Shown in pieces: positions 18,020 to 26,412 of a stretch of 64,000 nucleotides of DNA. Origin of the DNA: a virus. The position numbers and the translations under genes are program-made. The notes under the pieces are model-generated. The model was not told the origin of the DNA. It saw nothing but the letters and a program-made list of their open reading frames with translations, and made no database searches. Location of the stretch: positions 20,702 through 84,701 of the IMG/VR virus record IMGVR_UViG_3300010371_000033; one strand, written 5' to 3'. The stretch's first letter is position 1, and each line of letters starts with the position of its first letter.

Positions 18020-18615
18020 ACCAATCCCAAAGACCTTAGAAACACGAAATCCCGGACGACATCATATGCAGGATGGTGTGCTTTGTTCTTTTCATTCAAC
18101 TTCATGAGCAAAATTGTTCCTTCATCAGAAACTTTATCAGCATCCATGTATCCATTCTGTTTCTTTGAAGCCCCCAGAACATCAATGGCTGTTCTGATTT
18201 CTCTAATTGACCACCAATTCAATTTCAAATCAGCATTGCATGGAAACAAATTAGTCAGCCATTCCAGATCTTTAGAACCACGTTGCCAAATGAAAGCTGC
18301 GGAGTCTTCATAGAATCCCTTCTCCAGCAGAAACTTCTTGAATTTATCATGGCACTCTGTAAGAGAAATGGAATTGGTCTGATCCATTACAAGATCACGG
18401 ACATCATTTGATTGTTGTGCCCAGAACTGCAACGTTCCTGCCTCTCTCACTGATCCTCTCATTTCCTGTTCTTCAATCCTAGGATGAAGAATGATCAGGT
18501 TCTTGAGATTGTCTTTCATAGATAGCTGGTCATCTGTTACCAACGCGGCGAACATTGGAACGATGGCATTATCTTTGGTACCAAGTGTTTCACAGTCTAT
18601 GATTAAATTTTTCAT
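18016..18615 (-). CDS. dexA: DexA-like 3'-5' DNA exonuclease
   Basis: This 199-residue DnaQ-fold exonuclease starts MKNLIIDCETLGTKDNAIVP; Asp7 and Glu9 form the ExoI motif. The middle has IEEQEMRGSVREAGTLQFWAQ, and the end has HHPAYDVVRDFVFLRSLG, giving the His and Asp of the DEDDh set. T4 DexA (227 residues) is a 3'-5' exonuclease on single-stranded DNA and has the same layout. It lies in a leftward cluster with uvsY. A 42-codon frame upstream overlaps its ATG. Confidence 0.85.
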   Translation of the reverse strand: MKNLIIDCETLGTKDNAIVPMFAALVTDDQLSMKDNLKNLIILHPRIEEQEMRGSVREAGTLQFWAQQSNDVRDLVMDQTNSISLTECHDKFKKFLLEKGFYEDSAAFIWQRGSKDLEWLTNLFPCNADLKLNWWSIREIRTAIDVLGASKKQNGYMDADKVSDEGTILLMKLNEKNKAHHPAYDVVRDFVFLRSLGLV

Positions 18616-18740
18616 TCGGTAATTCTAAGTGCAATTTGTTCAAAAAAACCGAGCCATAAAATTAAGTCAGTGGACCCATGAAAATATCTGATTTTCCTGC
18701 TTTTTGCGCTAACATAATCAACTACTTCTAGACGCGACAT
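18612..18740 (-). CDS. Possible 42-residue protein upstream of dexA
   Basis: The frame runs from an ATG at 18738-18740 to a TGA that overlaps the dexA ATG (ATGA). The peptide begins MSRLEVVDYVSAKSRKIRY and ends in a mildly hydrophobic helix. A purine-rich AGGAA precedes the ATG, but too closely to be a good RBS. No family is recognised. It would occupy most of the otherwise empty 18616-18797 gap. Confidence 0.3.
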   Translation of the reverse strand: MSRLEVVDYVSAKSRKIRYFHGSTDLILWLGFFEQIALRITE

Positions 18741-18797
18741 TTCCTGTACATACAAACCTGTGGACAGAAGCTTAAAGTGCTTAAATTTGACGTCTCT

Positions 18798-19124
18798 TCA
18801 GATCAGCACATGAAAACCATTTCTGATGTGTCCATAATTATCTTTCATCTTCTTTCTTTCCAAAAATCCTTTGTTAGTTAAAGACCTAATTGCGTCATAC
18901 ACTCTCTCAACAGGTATGTTGCACTTTTCAGACAGAGTGTTAGCACTCAACCAACATCTACTTTCATCCCCAAATTCATAGGCACGAATCATCAAATAGA
19001 CTGAAATCTCGTTGAACCCAAGTTTCTTTTGCACTATCAAGGGACAAAGCTGATCACTGTAGATTTTTGCGTAAGGGTTCGTCACGTAAAGACCTCTGAA
19101 AATGCATGATTGTATTCTACTCAT
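18798..19124 (-). CDS. Winged helix-turn-helix DNA-binding protein
   Basis: The frame is open to an ATG at 19160, but that codon lies inside a 23-base repeat. The ATG at 19122-19124 (MSRIQSCIFRG) gives 108 residues and leaves the repeats upstream. Residues about 40-100 form an HTH_36-like winged helix: FNEISVYLMIRAYEFG, then LSANTLSEKCNIPVERVYDA and IRSLTNKGFLERKK. This domain occurs in replication initiators and transcription regulators. The gene faces a divergent control region with direct repeats, so autoregulation or origin binding is plausible. Neither start has a good RBS. Confidence 0.65.
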   Translation of the reverse strand: MSRIQSCIFRGLYVTNPYAKIYSDQLCPLIVQKKLGFNEISVYLMIRAYEFGDESRCWLSANTLSEKCNIPVERVYDAIRSLTNKGFLERKKMKDNYGHIRNGFHVLI

Positions 19125-19137
19125 GGCTCGTACAAAT

Positions 19138-19197
19138 ATTGGTTTAAAGCAGGATGGCATATTGGTTTAAAGCAGGATGGCATCCCGGTTTAAAGCA
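19138..19197. repeat. Two perfect 23-bp direct repeats plus a third partial copy
   Basis: The unit ATTGGTTTAAAGCAGGATGG plus CAT occurs at 19138-19160 and again at 19161-19183. GGTTTAAAGCA recurs at 19187-19197. The repeats are contiguous and head to tail, directly upstream of the winged-helix gene. They could be operator or iteron sites. Confidence 0.9.
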
Positions 19198-19225
19198 ACG
19201 TGGAAATCAGTGATTTTTGATGAAA

Positions 19226-19242
19226 TTGTTCTTCATGAACAA
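19226..19242. repeat. Operator-like inverted repeat
   Basis: TTGTTC (19226-19231) and GAACAA (19237-19242) flank a five-base centre TTCAT. It lies in the divergent intergenic region (19161-19401) between the HTH gene and uvsW, which holds no gene of its own. Confidence 0.5.
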
Positions 19243-19279
19243 CACCTTACATGTGATTTTAATTTACCCTAACAGCTTA

Positions 19280-19307
19280 TTGAACAACTAATTGAACAGA
19301 GTATTAT
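19280..19307 (+). promoter_or_regulatory. Probable sigma70-type early promoter for the uvsW operon
   Basis: TTGAAC (19280-19285) and TATTAT (19302-19307) are separated by 16 bases, about 95 bases upstream of the uvsW ATG. This is the best host-type promoter seen ahead of the long rightward replication operon. Confidence 0.4.
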
Positions 19308-19401
19308 AAGAATTATTAAATTTCTTCAAGAATCGGGACTTTGGCAAGAGAACGGAAAACTTCGGAATATTTTTTGAATTTCAATCAGTTAATATAGCTG
19401 C

Positions 19402-20919
19402 ATGAGAGAAATAACAATTGTTCCTGTTTATCTAGAATCAGGGAAACAATCTTATGTTCACATGAGGATCCTTTCAGATGATGAAGGAGTCTTTAGAGAA
19501 GTTTTAGAACACTTTACATTTGAAATTGAAAATGCACAATTTCATCCATTGGTTAAGGCTAAGCGCTGGGATGGCAAAATCAGATTGATGAAACCCAATG
19601 GTATTCTTTATAGAGGTCTTAAAGAAGAAATACAACATCTATGTAAAGAAAGAGATATCAATATCATTGATGGATTGAAAGAACCTAAAATCATTCCTGA
19701 TACAGAAAGAGTGAAGGATATTCTTTCAGAACTCAAAAAGAGTTTTCCTCATAATCTTTATCCTCACCAACTTCAGGCTTGGTATCAAGCAATCACAAAG
19801 AAAAGATACACATTGATATCACCAACATCATCAGGAAAGAGTCTAATTATCTATTTGATTTATAAATATTTCAATCAAAGAACCCTTCTAATTGTTCCTA
19901 AGATCAACCTCGTGTCTCAAATGAAGGGAGACTTTCTTTCATATGGTTGTAAAGAATCTGAAATTCAAATCTTGATGGCAGGAGAGTCTAAAGAACTCCG
20001 TCCTGAAACAAAGATTCTGATTTCAACTTGGCAATCACTCGCAACTCTTGATAAAGAATTCCTTCAGAACTTTTCAGTCTTGGTTTGTGATGAGGTGCAT
20101 CATGCAGCTGCTAAGACTCTAACCAAACTCGCTGAATACATGCCAAATGCTGACATCAGGATTGGTACAACAGGTTCTTTAGATAGCATCAAGTCTAATC
20201 AGATGACAATTCAAGGATTGTTCGGACCCATTCGTCAATTCATTAAGACTCGGGAATTAATGGATAAGGGCATGGTCAGTGATTTGATTGTTCATATGGT
20301 GTTTTTGAGTTACACTCAAGATGAGCGAAAGAGATTAATGAATGATTGTAAACAGTTGAGAACGCTACCAGATTACAAAAAAGGTGATACTTACAGATAT
20401 GAGATGGAATGGTTGATTGAACATCAAGCTCGTCGTAATCTCATCCAAGATTTTGTCATGGATCTGAAGGGTAACACGATGGTTTTGTTTCATCGTGTTG
20501 AAAAAGATGGACTTAGAATGTTTGAAGAAGTCAAAGCAAAGTTCCCTGATCGAAGAGTGTTCTTGGTCTATGGTGCAACTTCTGTAGATGCCAGAGAAGA
20601 AATTAGAAGCATTCTTGAGAAAGAAACAGGCGCGGTTGTAATTGCTTCTACCAAAGTGTTCAGTGAAGGTGTGAGCATTAAGAATCTTCATAATGCTATT
20701 GTGATTGCTCCAACTAAATCTATTATTACTGTTCTTCAGTCTATTGGAAGAATTTTGCGTTTGAATGAAGGTAAGATAAACGCTCATTGGTTTGATATTG
20801 TTGATGATTTAAGAGTTGGTAAACATAAGAACTATGCGTTCCGTCATGCAGAGGAACGTTACAAGATTTATAAAAGTGAACAACATGTAATAAAAGTTGA
20901 GGAATGTCCAGTTAGATGA
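19402..20919 (+). CDS. uvsW: UvsW-type SF2 DNA helicase
   Basis: This 505-residue superfamily 2 helicase has the T4 UvsW layout. The N-terminal DNA-binding part has FHPLVKAKRWDGKIRLMKP. It is followed by the Q-like motif LYPHQLQAWYQAI, Walker A SPTSSGKS (Lys147), motif II CDEVHHA (Asp230-Glu231), motif III GTTGS, and motif VI QSIGRILRL. UvsW rewinds R-loops and branched intermediates, helping switch from origin- to recombination-dependent replication. It opens the rightward module and overlaps gp55 by 4 bases. Confidence 0.93.
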   Translation: MREITIVPVYLESGKQSYVHMRILSDDEGVFREVLEHFTFEIENAQFHPLVKAKRWDGKIRLMKPNGILYRGLKEEIQHLCKERDINIIDGLKEPKIIPDTERVKDILSELKKSFPHNLYPHQLQAWYQAITKKRYTLISPTSSGKSLIIYLIYKYFNQRTLLIVPKINLVSQMKGDFLSYGCKESEIQILMAGESKELRPETKILISTWQSLATLDKEFLQNFSVLVCDEVHHAAAKTLTKLAEYMPNADIRIGTTGSLDSIKSNQMTIQGLFGPIRQFIKTRELMDKGMVSDLIVHMVFLSYTQDERKRLMNDCKQLRTLPDYKKGDTYRYEMEWLIEHQARRNLIQDFVMDLKGNTMVLFHRVEKDGLRMFEEVKAKFPDRRVFLVYGATSVDAREEIRSILEKETGAVVIASTKVFSEGVSIKNLHNAIVIAPTKSIITVLQSIGRILRLNEGKINAHWFDIVDDLRVGKHKNYAFRHAEERYKIYKSEQHVIKVEECPVR

Positions 20920-21485
20920 CTTATAAGAAAAATAGTTTTGTGAAGGGAAAATCAGGGAAACCTAAGTCTTCCGTATATTATGTAGATAACCAAAAATTTT
21001 ATGAAGCATGTTTAGAACATTACAACAGAGTTCAGGCAGCCAAAGAACATAGCAAACCAAATCCTCAGATATCCAATTACATCGGCGAGTGTTTAATGAA
21101 GATAGCTGAGAAGATGACCGAGAGTAGCCACTTCAGAGGATATGATTTCAAGGAAGACATGATAGGCGACGCGATTGAAAATTGCATCATGTACTTCAAC
21201 AATTTTGACCCCATCAAATATAAGAACCCATTTTCATATTTCAGTCAGATATGTTACTTTGCTTTTCTTAGAAGGATTGGCAAAGAACGTGATAGAATCT
21301 ACAATCAATACAAGCTTTCAAAGAATGCCAGATTTGTAAATAATGATTCCATTCACAACATCTATGATGAAGAGACAGATCAATTCATTCCTTATGAAGT
21401 TGAAGACACAGTAGCAATGCAGACGTTTGTTGAAAAATATGAAACTGCTGCAAAGAAGCGCAAGGAAAAGAAAGATGAAGTTTAG
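20916..21485 (+). CDS. 55: Late-transcription sigma factor gp55
   Basis: This 189-residue protein matches the T4 gp55 family: an N-terminal helix region ISNYIGECLMKIAEKMTES, then the sigma region 2-like core FKEDMIGDAIENCIMYFNNF and NPFSYFSQICYFAFLRRIGK. gp55 directs host RNA polymerase to a TATAAATA-like -10 element, and the window contains many CTAAATA or TATAAATA sites before virion genes. The C-terminus is Lys-rich and ends KDEV; an obvious clamp-binding tail is not visible. It is coupled to uvsW by ATGA. Confidence 0.92.
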   Translation: MTYKKNSFVKGKSGKPKSSVYYVDNQKFYEACLEHYNRVQAAKEHSKPNPQISNYIGECLMKIAEKMTESSHFRGYDFKEDMIGDAIENCIMYFNNFDPIKYKNPFSYFSQICYFAFLRRIGKERDRIYNQYKLSKNARFVNNDSIHNIYDEETDQFIPYEVEDTVAMQTFVEKYETAAKKRKEKKDEV

Positions 21486-21732
21486 AAAACGACCTCTTGA
21501 AGTTGAAGCAATTCAACTTACTAAAGAAAATAGGGATGAATTTTTGGAGTGGTTAGAAACTCACAAATGTCCATCTACATGGTATGTTGCTCAACAAGAG
21601 TTAGGCATTTACACTCTGGAAGGAACATTGACTGTTTCTGATGGTGATTGGGTGATCAAGGGCATTAAAGGAGAATTCTATCCTTGCAAGCCAGACGTAT
21701 TTGAAGAGACTTACGATAAGATTGAAGAATGA
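21475..21732 (+). CDS. Conserved small phage protein (PGDWIIKG-type)
   Basis: The ATG at 21475 (MKFRKRPLEVEAIQLTKENR) follows AAGGAAAAGAA, a good RBS, and overlaps the gp55 end by 11 bases. The 85-residue product has TLTVSDGDWVIKGIKGEFYP and CKPDVFEETYDKIE, a short beta domain seen in many phages in replication or structural regions. Its function is unknown. It overlaps gp47 by 4 bases. Confidence 0.7.
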   Translation: MKFRKRPLEVEAIQLTKENRDEFLEWLETHKCPSTWYVAQQELGIYTLEGTLTVSDGDWVIKGIKGEFYPCKPDVFEETYDKIEE

Positions 21733-22790
21733 AAATTGCTATCATAACAGACTTGCACTTTGGTGCAAGAAACGATAATCCAGCTATACTGTTTCATCAG
21801 AAGAAATTCTTTACGAATCAGTTCATTCCTTTTGTTGCAGATAAAAGCAACGAAATTAGGGCTGTCTTTTGTCTGGGCGATACATTTGATAGACGCAAAC
21901 AGAGTAACCATCTGTCAGTTTATGAAGCCAAGCAGGTATTGTTTGATGCCATACATAGGTTGAGTTTGCCTTTCTATGTCATCGTTGGTAATCATGATGC
22001 TTATTTCAAGAACACTAATGAAGTCAACACTCCAAGAATAGTCCTTCGTGACTACTCGAATCTGGCAGTGATTGATCAACCATCAGAAATTGTTTTGGAT
22101 GGTAAGACATTTTGCATGCTTCCATGGATATGTCCTGATAATTGGACCAAGACCAAGGAGTTACTAAAGTCAACGAAAGCCAAAATCTGTTGCGCGCACC
22201 TACAACTCCAAGGGTTTGAAATGCACCAAGGATCTCCTGTCTCCGAAGGCATGCCCGTATCACTCTTTGAACAGTTCGACAAAGTGTTGACAGGACACTT
22301 TCATCATCGCTCTACCAAAGACAACATCTACTATCTCGGCACACCTTATGAAATGACTTGGGCTGATTATAATGATCCAAGAGGATTTCATGTACTTGAC
22401 ACAGACACCATGGAGTTGGAGTTTCATGAGAATCATAATCATTTATTCAAAGTAATTGAGTATGATGATTCAAATCTTGTTATGGGCGATTATACTTGTA
22501 AAGATCAATACGTGAAAATCAAAGTAGTGCGCAAAAACAATCCAGCTTTGTTTGAAGAGTTTTTAGAAAGTGTAGAAGGGACTGCGCCTGTTGAATGTAA
22601 AGTTCTAGAGGAATACAAAGAAGTCAATATGGGTGATATTCAAGAATTAGAAGCAGGTGAAGACACTTTGACCTTCTTGTTAGATACTATGAAGACTTAT
22701 GCTGAATTTTCATCTGAAGAGGTTTTGTTGAGAGCTCAAGTTAAACTAAAGGAACTGTATCAACAAGCGCACGACATGGTTGAAGATTAA
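21729..22790 (+). CDS. 47: Recombination nuclease subunit gp47 (Mre11/SbcD-like)
   Basis: This 353-residue calcineurin-like phosphoesterase has MKIAIITDLHFGARNDN (metal-binding Asp8 and His10), FCLGDTFDRRKQ, YVIVGNHDAYFKNTNEVN, and later LTGHFHHRS. T4 gp47 is 339 residues. With gp46 it resects DNA ends to feed recombination. It joins gp46 through a one-base stop/start overlap (TAATG). Confidence 0.94.
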   Translation: MKIAIITDLHFGARNDNPAILFHQKKFFTNQFIPFVADKSNEIRAVFCLGDTFDRRKQSNHLSVYEAKQVLFDAIHRLSLPFYVIVGNHDAYFKNTNEVNTPRIVLRDYSNLAVIDQPSEIVLDGKTFCMLPWICPDNWTKTKELLKSTKAKICCAHLQLQGFEMHQGSPVSEGMPVSLFEQFDKVLTGHFHHRSTKDNIYYLGTPYEMTWADYNDPRGFHVLDTDTMELEFHENHNHLFKVIEYDDSNLVMGDYTCKDQYVKIKVVRKNNPALFEEFLESVEGTAPVECKVLEEYKEVNMGDIQELEAGEDTLTFLLDTMKTYAEFSSEEVLLRAQVKLKELYQQAHDMVED

Positions 22791-24499
22791 TGCATATAGA
22801 ATTTGAAGCTGTCCGATACAAAAATTTTTTGAGTACTGGAAATGATTTCCTAGAAGTTAATCTGTCAGCCAGCGGAAAGACGCTTGTGGTTGGTAGAAAT
22901 GGTCATGGCAAGAGCACTTTGTTAGATGCAGTCTATTTTGCTCTATTTGGTCGACCATTCAGGAACATCAACAAAGGTAAACTAGTCAATTCAATCAACA
23001 AGAAACAGTGCGTGGTTGAGCTTAATTTCAAAGTTGGTTCTAACCAGTATCTTGTAAGACGTGGCATCAAACCAGACGTCTTTGAAGTGTACCAAGATGA
23101 AGTGCTGATTGATCAGAACGCGAGTGTGCGTGATGATCAGAAACAATTTGAGAAGAACATTCTTGGTGGTCTAACTCCAAACGTCTTCAGACAGCTGGTT
23201 GTTCTTGGATCAGCTAATTATGTTCCATTCATGCAATTGACGACTGCTCAACGTCGTGAAGTCATTGAGAATTTGTTAGACATTAAAGTCTTCTCTGTGA
23301 TGAACAGTTTGCTCAAAGATAATGTCTCTGAAAATAAGCGCAACATTCAAACCAACCAGAGAGATGTTGATAATGTTGATAGTCTGATTACTGCACAAGA
23401 AGAACAATTGAGGCTGTCTAATGAAGGACAGCAAGAAAAGAAAGACAAACTTGAAGCAGAGATTCAGCTGAAGATTGCAGAGCAAAATAGATTGTCTGAT
23501 CTTTTCCTTGAATTGAAAGAACCAAGTGAATATGACTTCAGTCAAGAACAGAAGGTGATTGATAAGTCATTAAAATTGCGTGACTTCAAGAGTAAAATTG
23601 TTGCCAAGATTCAGGGATTTAGCAGTATTGTTTCCTTCTTTGAAAATCATGATACATGCCCTACTTGTTCCCAAACAATCACTGAAGAGTTGGCTCAGCA
23701 AAAGACGAAAGAAAATCAGACGGAAATTGATAAACTGAAAGATGGAATGGGACAGATTGAAATTGAACAAAAAAAGACCAATGATAGACTTCAAGAACTA
23801 AAGAATGAAAAAGATGAAAATTCAAAACGAAAGTCTGCCATTGATAACAATACCAGAGCTGTCGCAGAGATTGAAAGAGAAATAAGATCACTGAGAAGGA
23901 TGCAGGAAAACATCACGGAAGTTCAGCAACAACCTATCATTGATGCAATTGAGTCCTTGAAAGATAAAAAGCGTGAGAGACAAGCGGTCCTGAAGAGTCT
24001 TATGGAAGACAAAGAAATCTGTTCCTTGATTGTTCCTATGCTCAAGGATGGTGGCGTGAAAGCAAAAGTTATTCAACGTTATATTCCTGTGATCAATCAA
24101 CACATCAACCATTATCTTGAAGCACTTGATTTCTTCGCACAATTTACTTTGGATGAAGAATTCAATGAGAAGATCCTATCCCGTCATCGTGATGATTTTG
24201 AGTACAACTCTTTTTCAGAGGGCGAGAAGTTGAGGATTGATATTGCCATATTGTTCACATGGCGTGATGTTATGAAGATGCGTAATACCATCACAACCAA
24301 CCTGTTAATCATGGATGAAATATTGGATCGTTCAATCGATCAACAAGGTGCTGATGAATTTTTGAAATTGTTAAATGAAGTATCATCCAGCTCAAATGTA
24401 TTCGTGATATCACATCGTGGAGCTGAATTAGCTGAAAAATTCAACAGAGTTTTGAAATTTGAAAAGAATGGCAATTATACTACGTTGGTTAATGAGTGA
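22790..24499 (+). CDS. 46: Recombination ATPase subunit gp46 (Rad50/SbcC-like)
   Basis: This 569-residue SMC-type ATPase has Walker A GRNGHGKST (Lys41), a long coiled coil, a zinc hook CPTC at residues 290-293, the ABC signature FSEGEKLRID and Walker B NLLIMDEILDRS. Length matches T4 gp46 (560 residues). It forms the nuclease complex with gp47 immediately upstream. Confidence 0.95.
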   Translation: MHIEFEAVRYKNFLSTGNDFLEVNLSASGKTLVVGRNGHGKSTLLDAVYFALFGRPFRNINKGKLVNSINKKQCVVELNFKVGSNQYLVRRGIKPDVFEVYQDEVLIDQNASVRDDQKQFEKNILGGLTPNVFRQLVVLGSANYVPFMQLTTAQRREVIENLLDIKVFSVMNSLLKDNVSENKRNIQTNQRDVDNVDSLITAQEEQLRLSNEGQQEKKDKLEAEIQLKIAEQNRLSDLFLELKEPSEYDFSQEQKVIDKSLKLRDFKSKIVAKIQGFSSIVSFFENHDTCPTCSQTITEELAQQKTKENQTEIDKLKDGMGQIEIEQKKTNDRLQELKNEKDENSKRKSAIDNNTRAVAEIEREIRSLRRMQENITEVQQQPIIDAIESLKDKKRERQAVLKSLMEDKEICSLIVPMLKDGGVKAKVIQRYIPVINQHINHYLEALDFFAQFTLDEEFNEKILSRHRDDFEYNSFSEGEKLRIDIAILFTWRDVMKMRNTITTNLLIMDEILDRSIDQQGADEFLKLLNEVSSSSNVFVISHRGAELAEKFNRVLKFEKNGNYTTLVNE

Positions 24500-24508
24500 G
24501 ATCAAATA

Positions 24509-25864
24509 ATGCAATTGAATCAGAACGCTGAAAAGATAGTATTACCTGCTCCTTACAACATGGATTATTTGTTGGGTGAATGGTTGGACAAAGAGCATTA
24601 TGATCGTGTGATTGATAGTGATTGTGATGCTTATCAGAAACCATTATTTGGCGATGTGACTGAACAGAATTGTTTGTTCCGTTTTAGAAAGAATGTCTTT
24701 TCAGAAAATGAACAATCTCAAGCCTATGAAGGACTGATTAACGCAGCTGGTCAGTCTCAAAATAGAGGCATGGCGGCTGGCACACGTCATGAAAAATTGA
24801 ATCAACGTGAGTGGGTCACAGATGCACAACAGGATCTTCTGGATTCTGTTTTTGCGCCTGCTAGATTAGATGGCAGAGACCCTGTTCAAGAAGCGCTGGA
24901 CGCTTATCATCCTTCCACTGGTCAATCCCCTGGCAGCAGTGTGCGTGGAACCGTTTGGTTGAGGGAAAAGATCACTTCAACTTACAACAATTACAATGTG
25001 AATGATATCGTTGTTCAGTTTCTCAAGGAAAAAGTCAAGCCTGCTTCCTACCTGGAACGTCAACAGCTGGTCAGAGAATTTATCGATCAATATCAATCAG
25101 ATACAAATTATGCCAATCCTGTGAATTCAGGTGTTGCTGGCGCAATGGGTCGTTACCCAAGAATCCCTTATGCACGATTGACTTCTTATAGTCGTGACTA
25201 TCCAGAACTCTTTGCCAAGAGTTTCCCTTATTTGCATGACTTGAACCAATTTTTCAAGGAGCTGTTGCCAAATCGTTGGCAATTACAACGTGACGCAGCT
25301 GATAAGATTGATCCCAGATTTCTTGTGGCCGACACTGTCTTCAGTACAATCACGGTAAACAAAACGTTTCGCACGGCTGCTCATCGTGATGCTGGAGACT
25401 TTGGTCCTGGCTTCTCTAATCTTGGAGTTGTTTCAGCTGGCAAATCCTACAAGGGTGGTTATCTTGTACTTCCTGAATTTAAAGTGGCTATCAATATTCG
25501 TCCGGGTGATTTGTTATTGATTGACAATCATGCGTGTATTCATGGTAACACTCCAATTGAACCTGAAGATTCAAATGATAGTCCTGAAGACATTATTCGT
25601 TGTAGTGTTGTTGCCTACTTGAGAGAAGATTTATTGGAAGCGGGTGTAAAGGAATATGAAGATGCCCGTTATCAATTTATTGAAGAACGTCGCAATAACA
25701 AAAGTCATCCGCTTTGGCGTGAACGCTGGAATGGAGTTTCGCCATCATGGGACAGTTCTGAAGAGTGGTTCAACTGGCTGAAGAATAAATATGGAAGCCA
25801 AGGTGATGAGTGGATTCAAAAACATCACCATGTGCAAACTAATCTGGAAAGTTTCTTCGCATGA
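24509..25864 (+). CDS. TET/JBP-family 2-oxoglutarate/Fe(II) DNA base dioxygenase
   Basis: This 451-residue protein carries the TET/JBP oxygenase core at residues about 275-375. The segment STITVNKTFRTAAHRDAGDF supplies the iron-binding His292-x-Asp294. GGYLVLPEFKVAINIRPGDL follows, then DNHACIHGNTPI with distal His345, and IIRCSVVAY with Arg364 as likely 2-oxoglutarate ligand. These enzymes oxidise the methyl of 5-methylcytosine or thymine in DNA. The C-terminus TNLESFFA resembles the polymerase tail. It follows gp46 by 9 bases and is coupled to the deformylase gene. The substrate base is unknown; no cytosine C5-methylase is visible in the window. Confidence 0.85.
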   Translation: MQLNQNAEKIVLPAPYNMDYLLGEWLDKEHYDRVIDSDCDAYQKPLFGDVTEQNCLFRFRKNVFSENEQSQAYEGLINAAGQSQNRGMAAGTRHEKLNQREWVTDAQQDLLDSVFAPARLDGRDPVQEALDAYHPSTGQSPGSSVRGTVWLREKITSTYNNYNVNDIVVQFLKEKVKPASYLERQQLVREFIDQYQSDTNYANPVNSGVAGAMGRYPRIPYARLTSYSRDYPELFAKSFPYLHDLNQFFKELLPNRWQLQRDAADKIDPRFLVADTVFSTITVNKTFRTAAHRDAGDFGPGFSNLGVVSAGKSYKGGYLVLPEFKVAINIRPGDLLLIDNHACIHGNTPIEPEDSNDSPEDIIRCSVVAYLREDLLEAGVKEYEDARYQFIEERRNNKSHPLWRERWNGVSPSWDSSEEWFNWLKNKYGSQGDEWIQKHHHVQTNLESFFA

Positions 25865-26412
25865 ACAATGTTACAGGAACAGCTAAATTAACTGACCCGT
25901 TGGATAGAGATTTAATTCCTTCATCACACAAGTTGTTGCATGAAGTCATGCCTGTGTTTAATTTTATGAACCCAGACATGAGTCCTGTGGAGTTGTATAA
26001 TATATTGGGTCATAACATGGTCCGTTACAATGGACTAGGACTATCCGCTAATCAATTAGGTATCCGTGCTCGCTGTTTTGTTATGCGAGCCGAGGAAATA
26101 ATTCCAGTGTTCAATCCTAGAATTATTTCTACTTCTACTGAAACAGTCATGATGAAGGAAGGTTGTTTGAGTTTCCCTAATCTTGCACTGTCGGTGGAAC
26201 GTCCAAGACAAATCAAAGCTCGTTTTTTTGATCCTACTGGTCAAGCTAAAACTGTTGACTTGATTGGATTATCTGCTCATGTATTCCTGCATGAAATGAA
26301 TCATTTGGATGGTATAACTTTTGATCAACTTGCTAAACCATTCGCGTTGAAACTAGCCAAGGAGAAGGCTGCCAAACTTAACAAGAAATTAAACAGAGGA
26401 CGTAAAGCATGA
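25861..26412 (+). CDS. def: Peptide deformylase
   Basis: This 183-residue metalloenzyme contains all three deformylase motifs: GLGLSANQLG (Gln65), EGCLSFP (metal ligand Cys102) and HEMNHLDG (His144, Glu145, His148). It removes the formyl group from new polypeptides. Phage deformylases are known from T4-like cyanophages, where they are thought to speed maturation of infection proteins. The C-terminus is Lys-rich (KLAKEKAAKLNKKLNRGRK). It overlaps its neighbours by 4 bases on both sides. Confidence 0.92.
   Translation: MNNVTGTAKLTDPLDRDLIPSSHKLLHEVMPVFNFMNPDMSPVELYNILGHNMVRYNGLGLSANQLGIRARCFVMRAEEIIPVFNPRIISTSTETVMMKEGCLSFPNLALSVERPRQIKARFFDPTGQAKTVDLIGLSAHVFLHEMNHLDGITFDQLAKPFALKLAKEKAAKLNKKLNRGRKA

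Noticed and set aside
17895-18107. 70-codon plus-strand open frame
   Set aside because: It runs against the leftward dexA cluster, has no RBS and shows no protein-like pattern.
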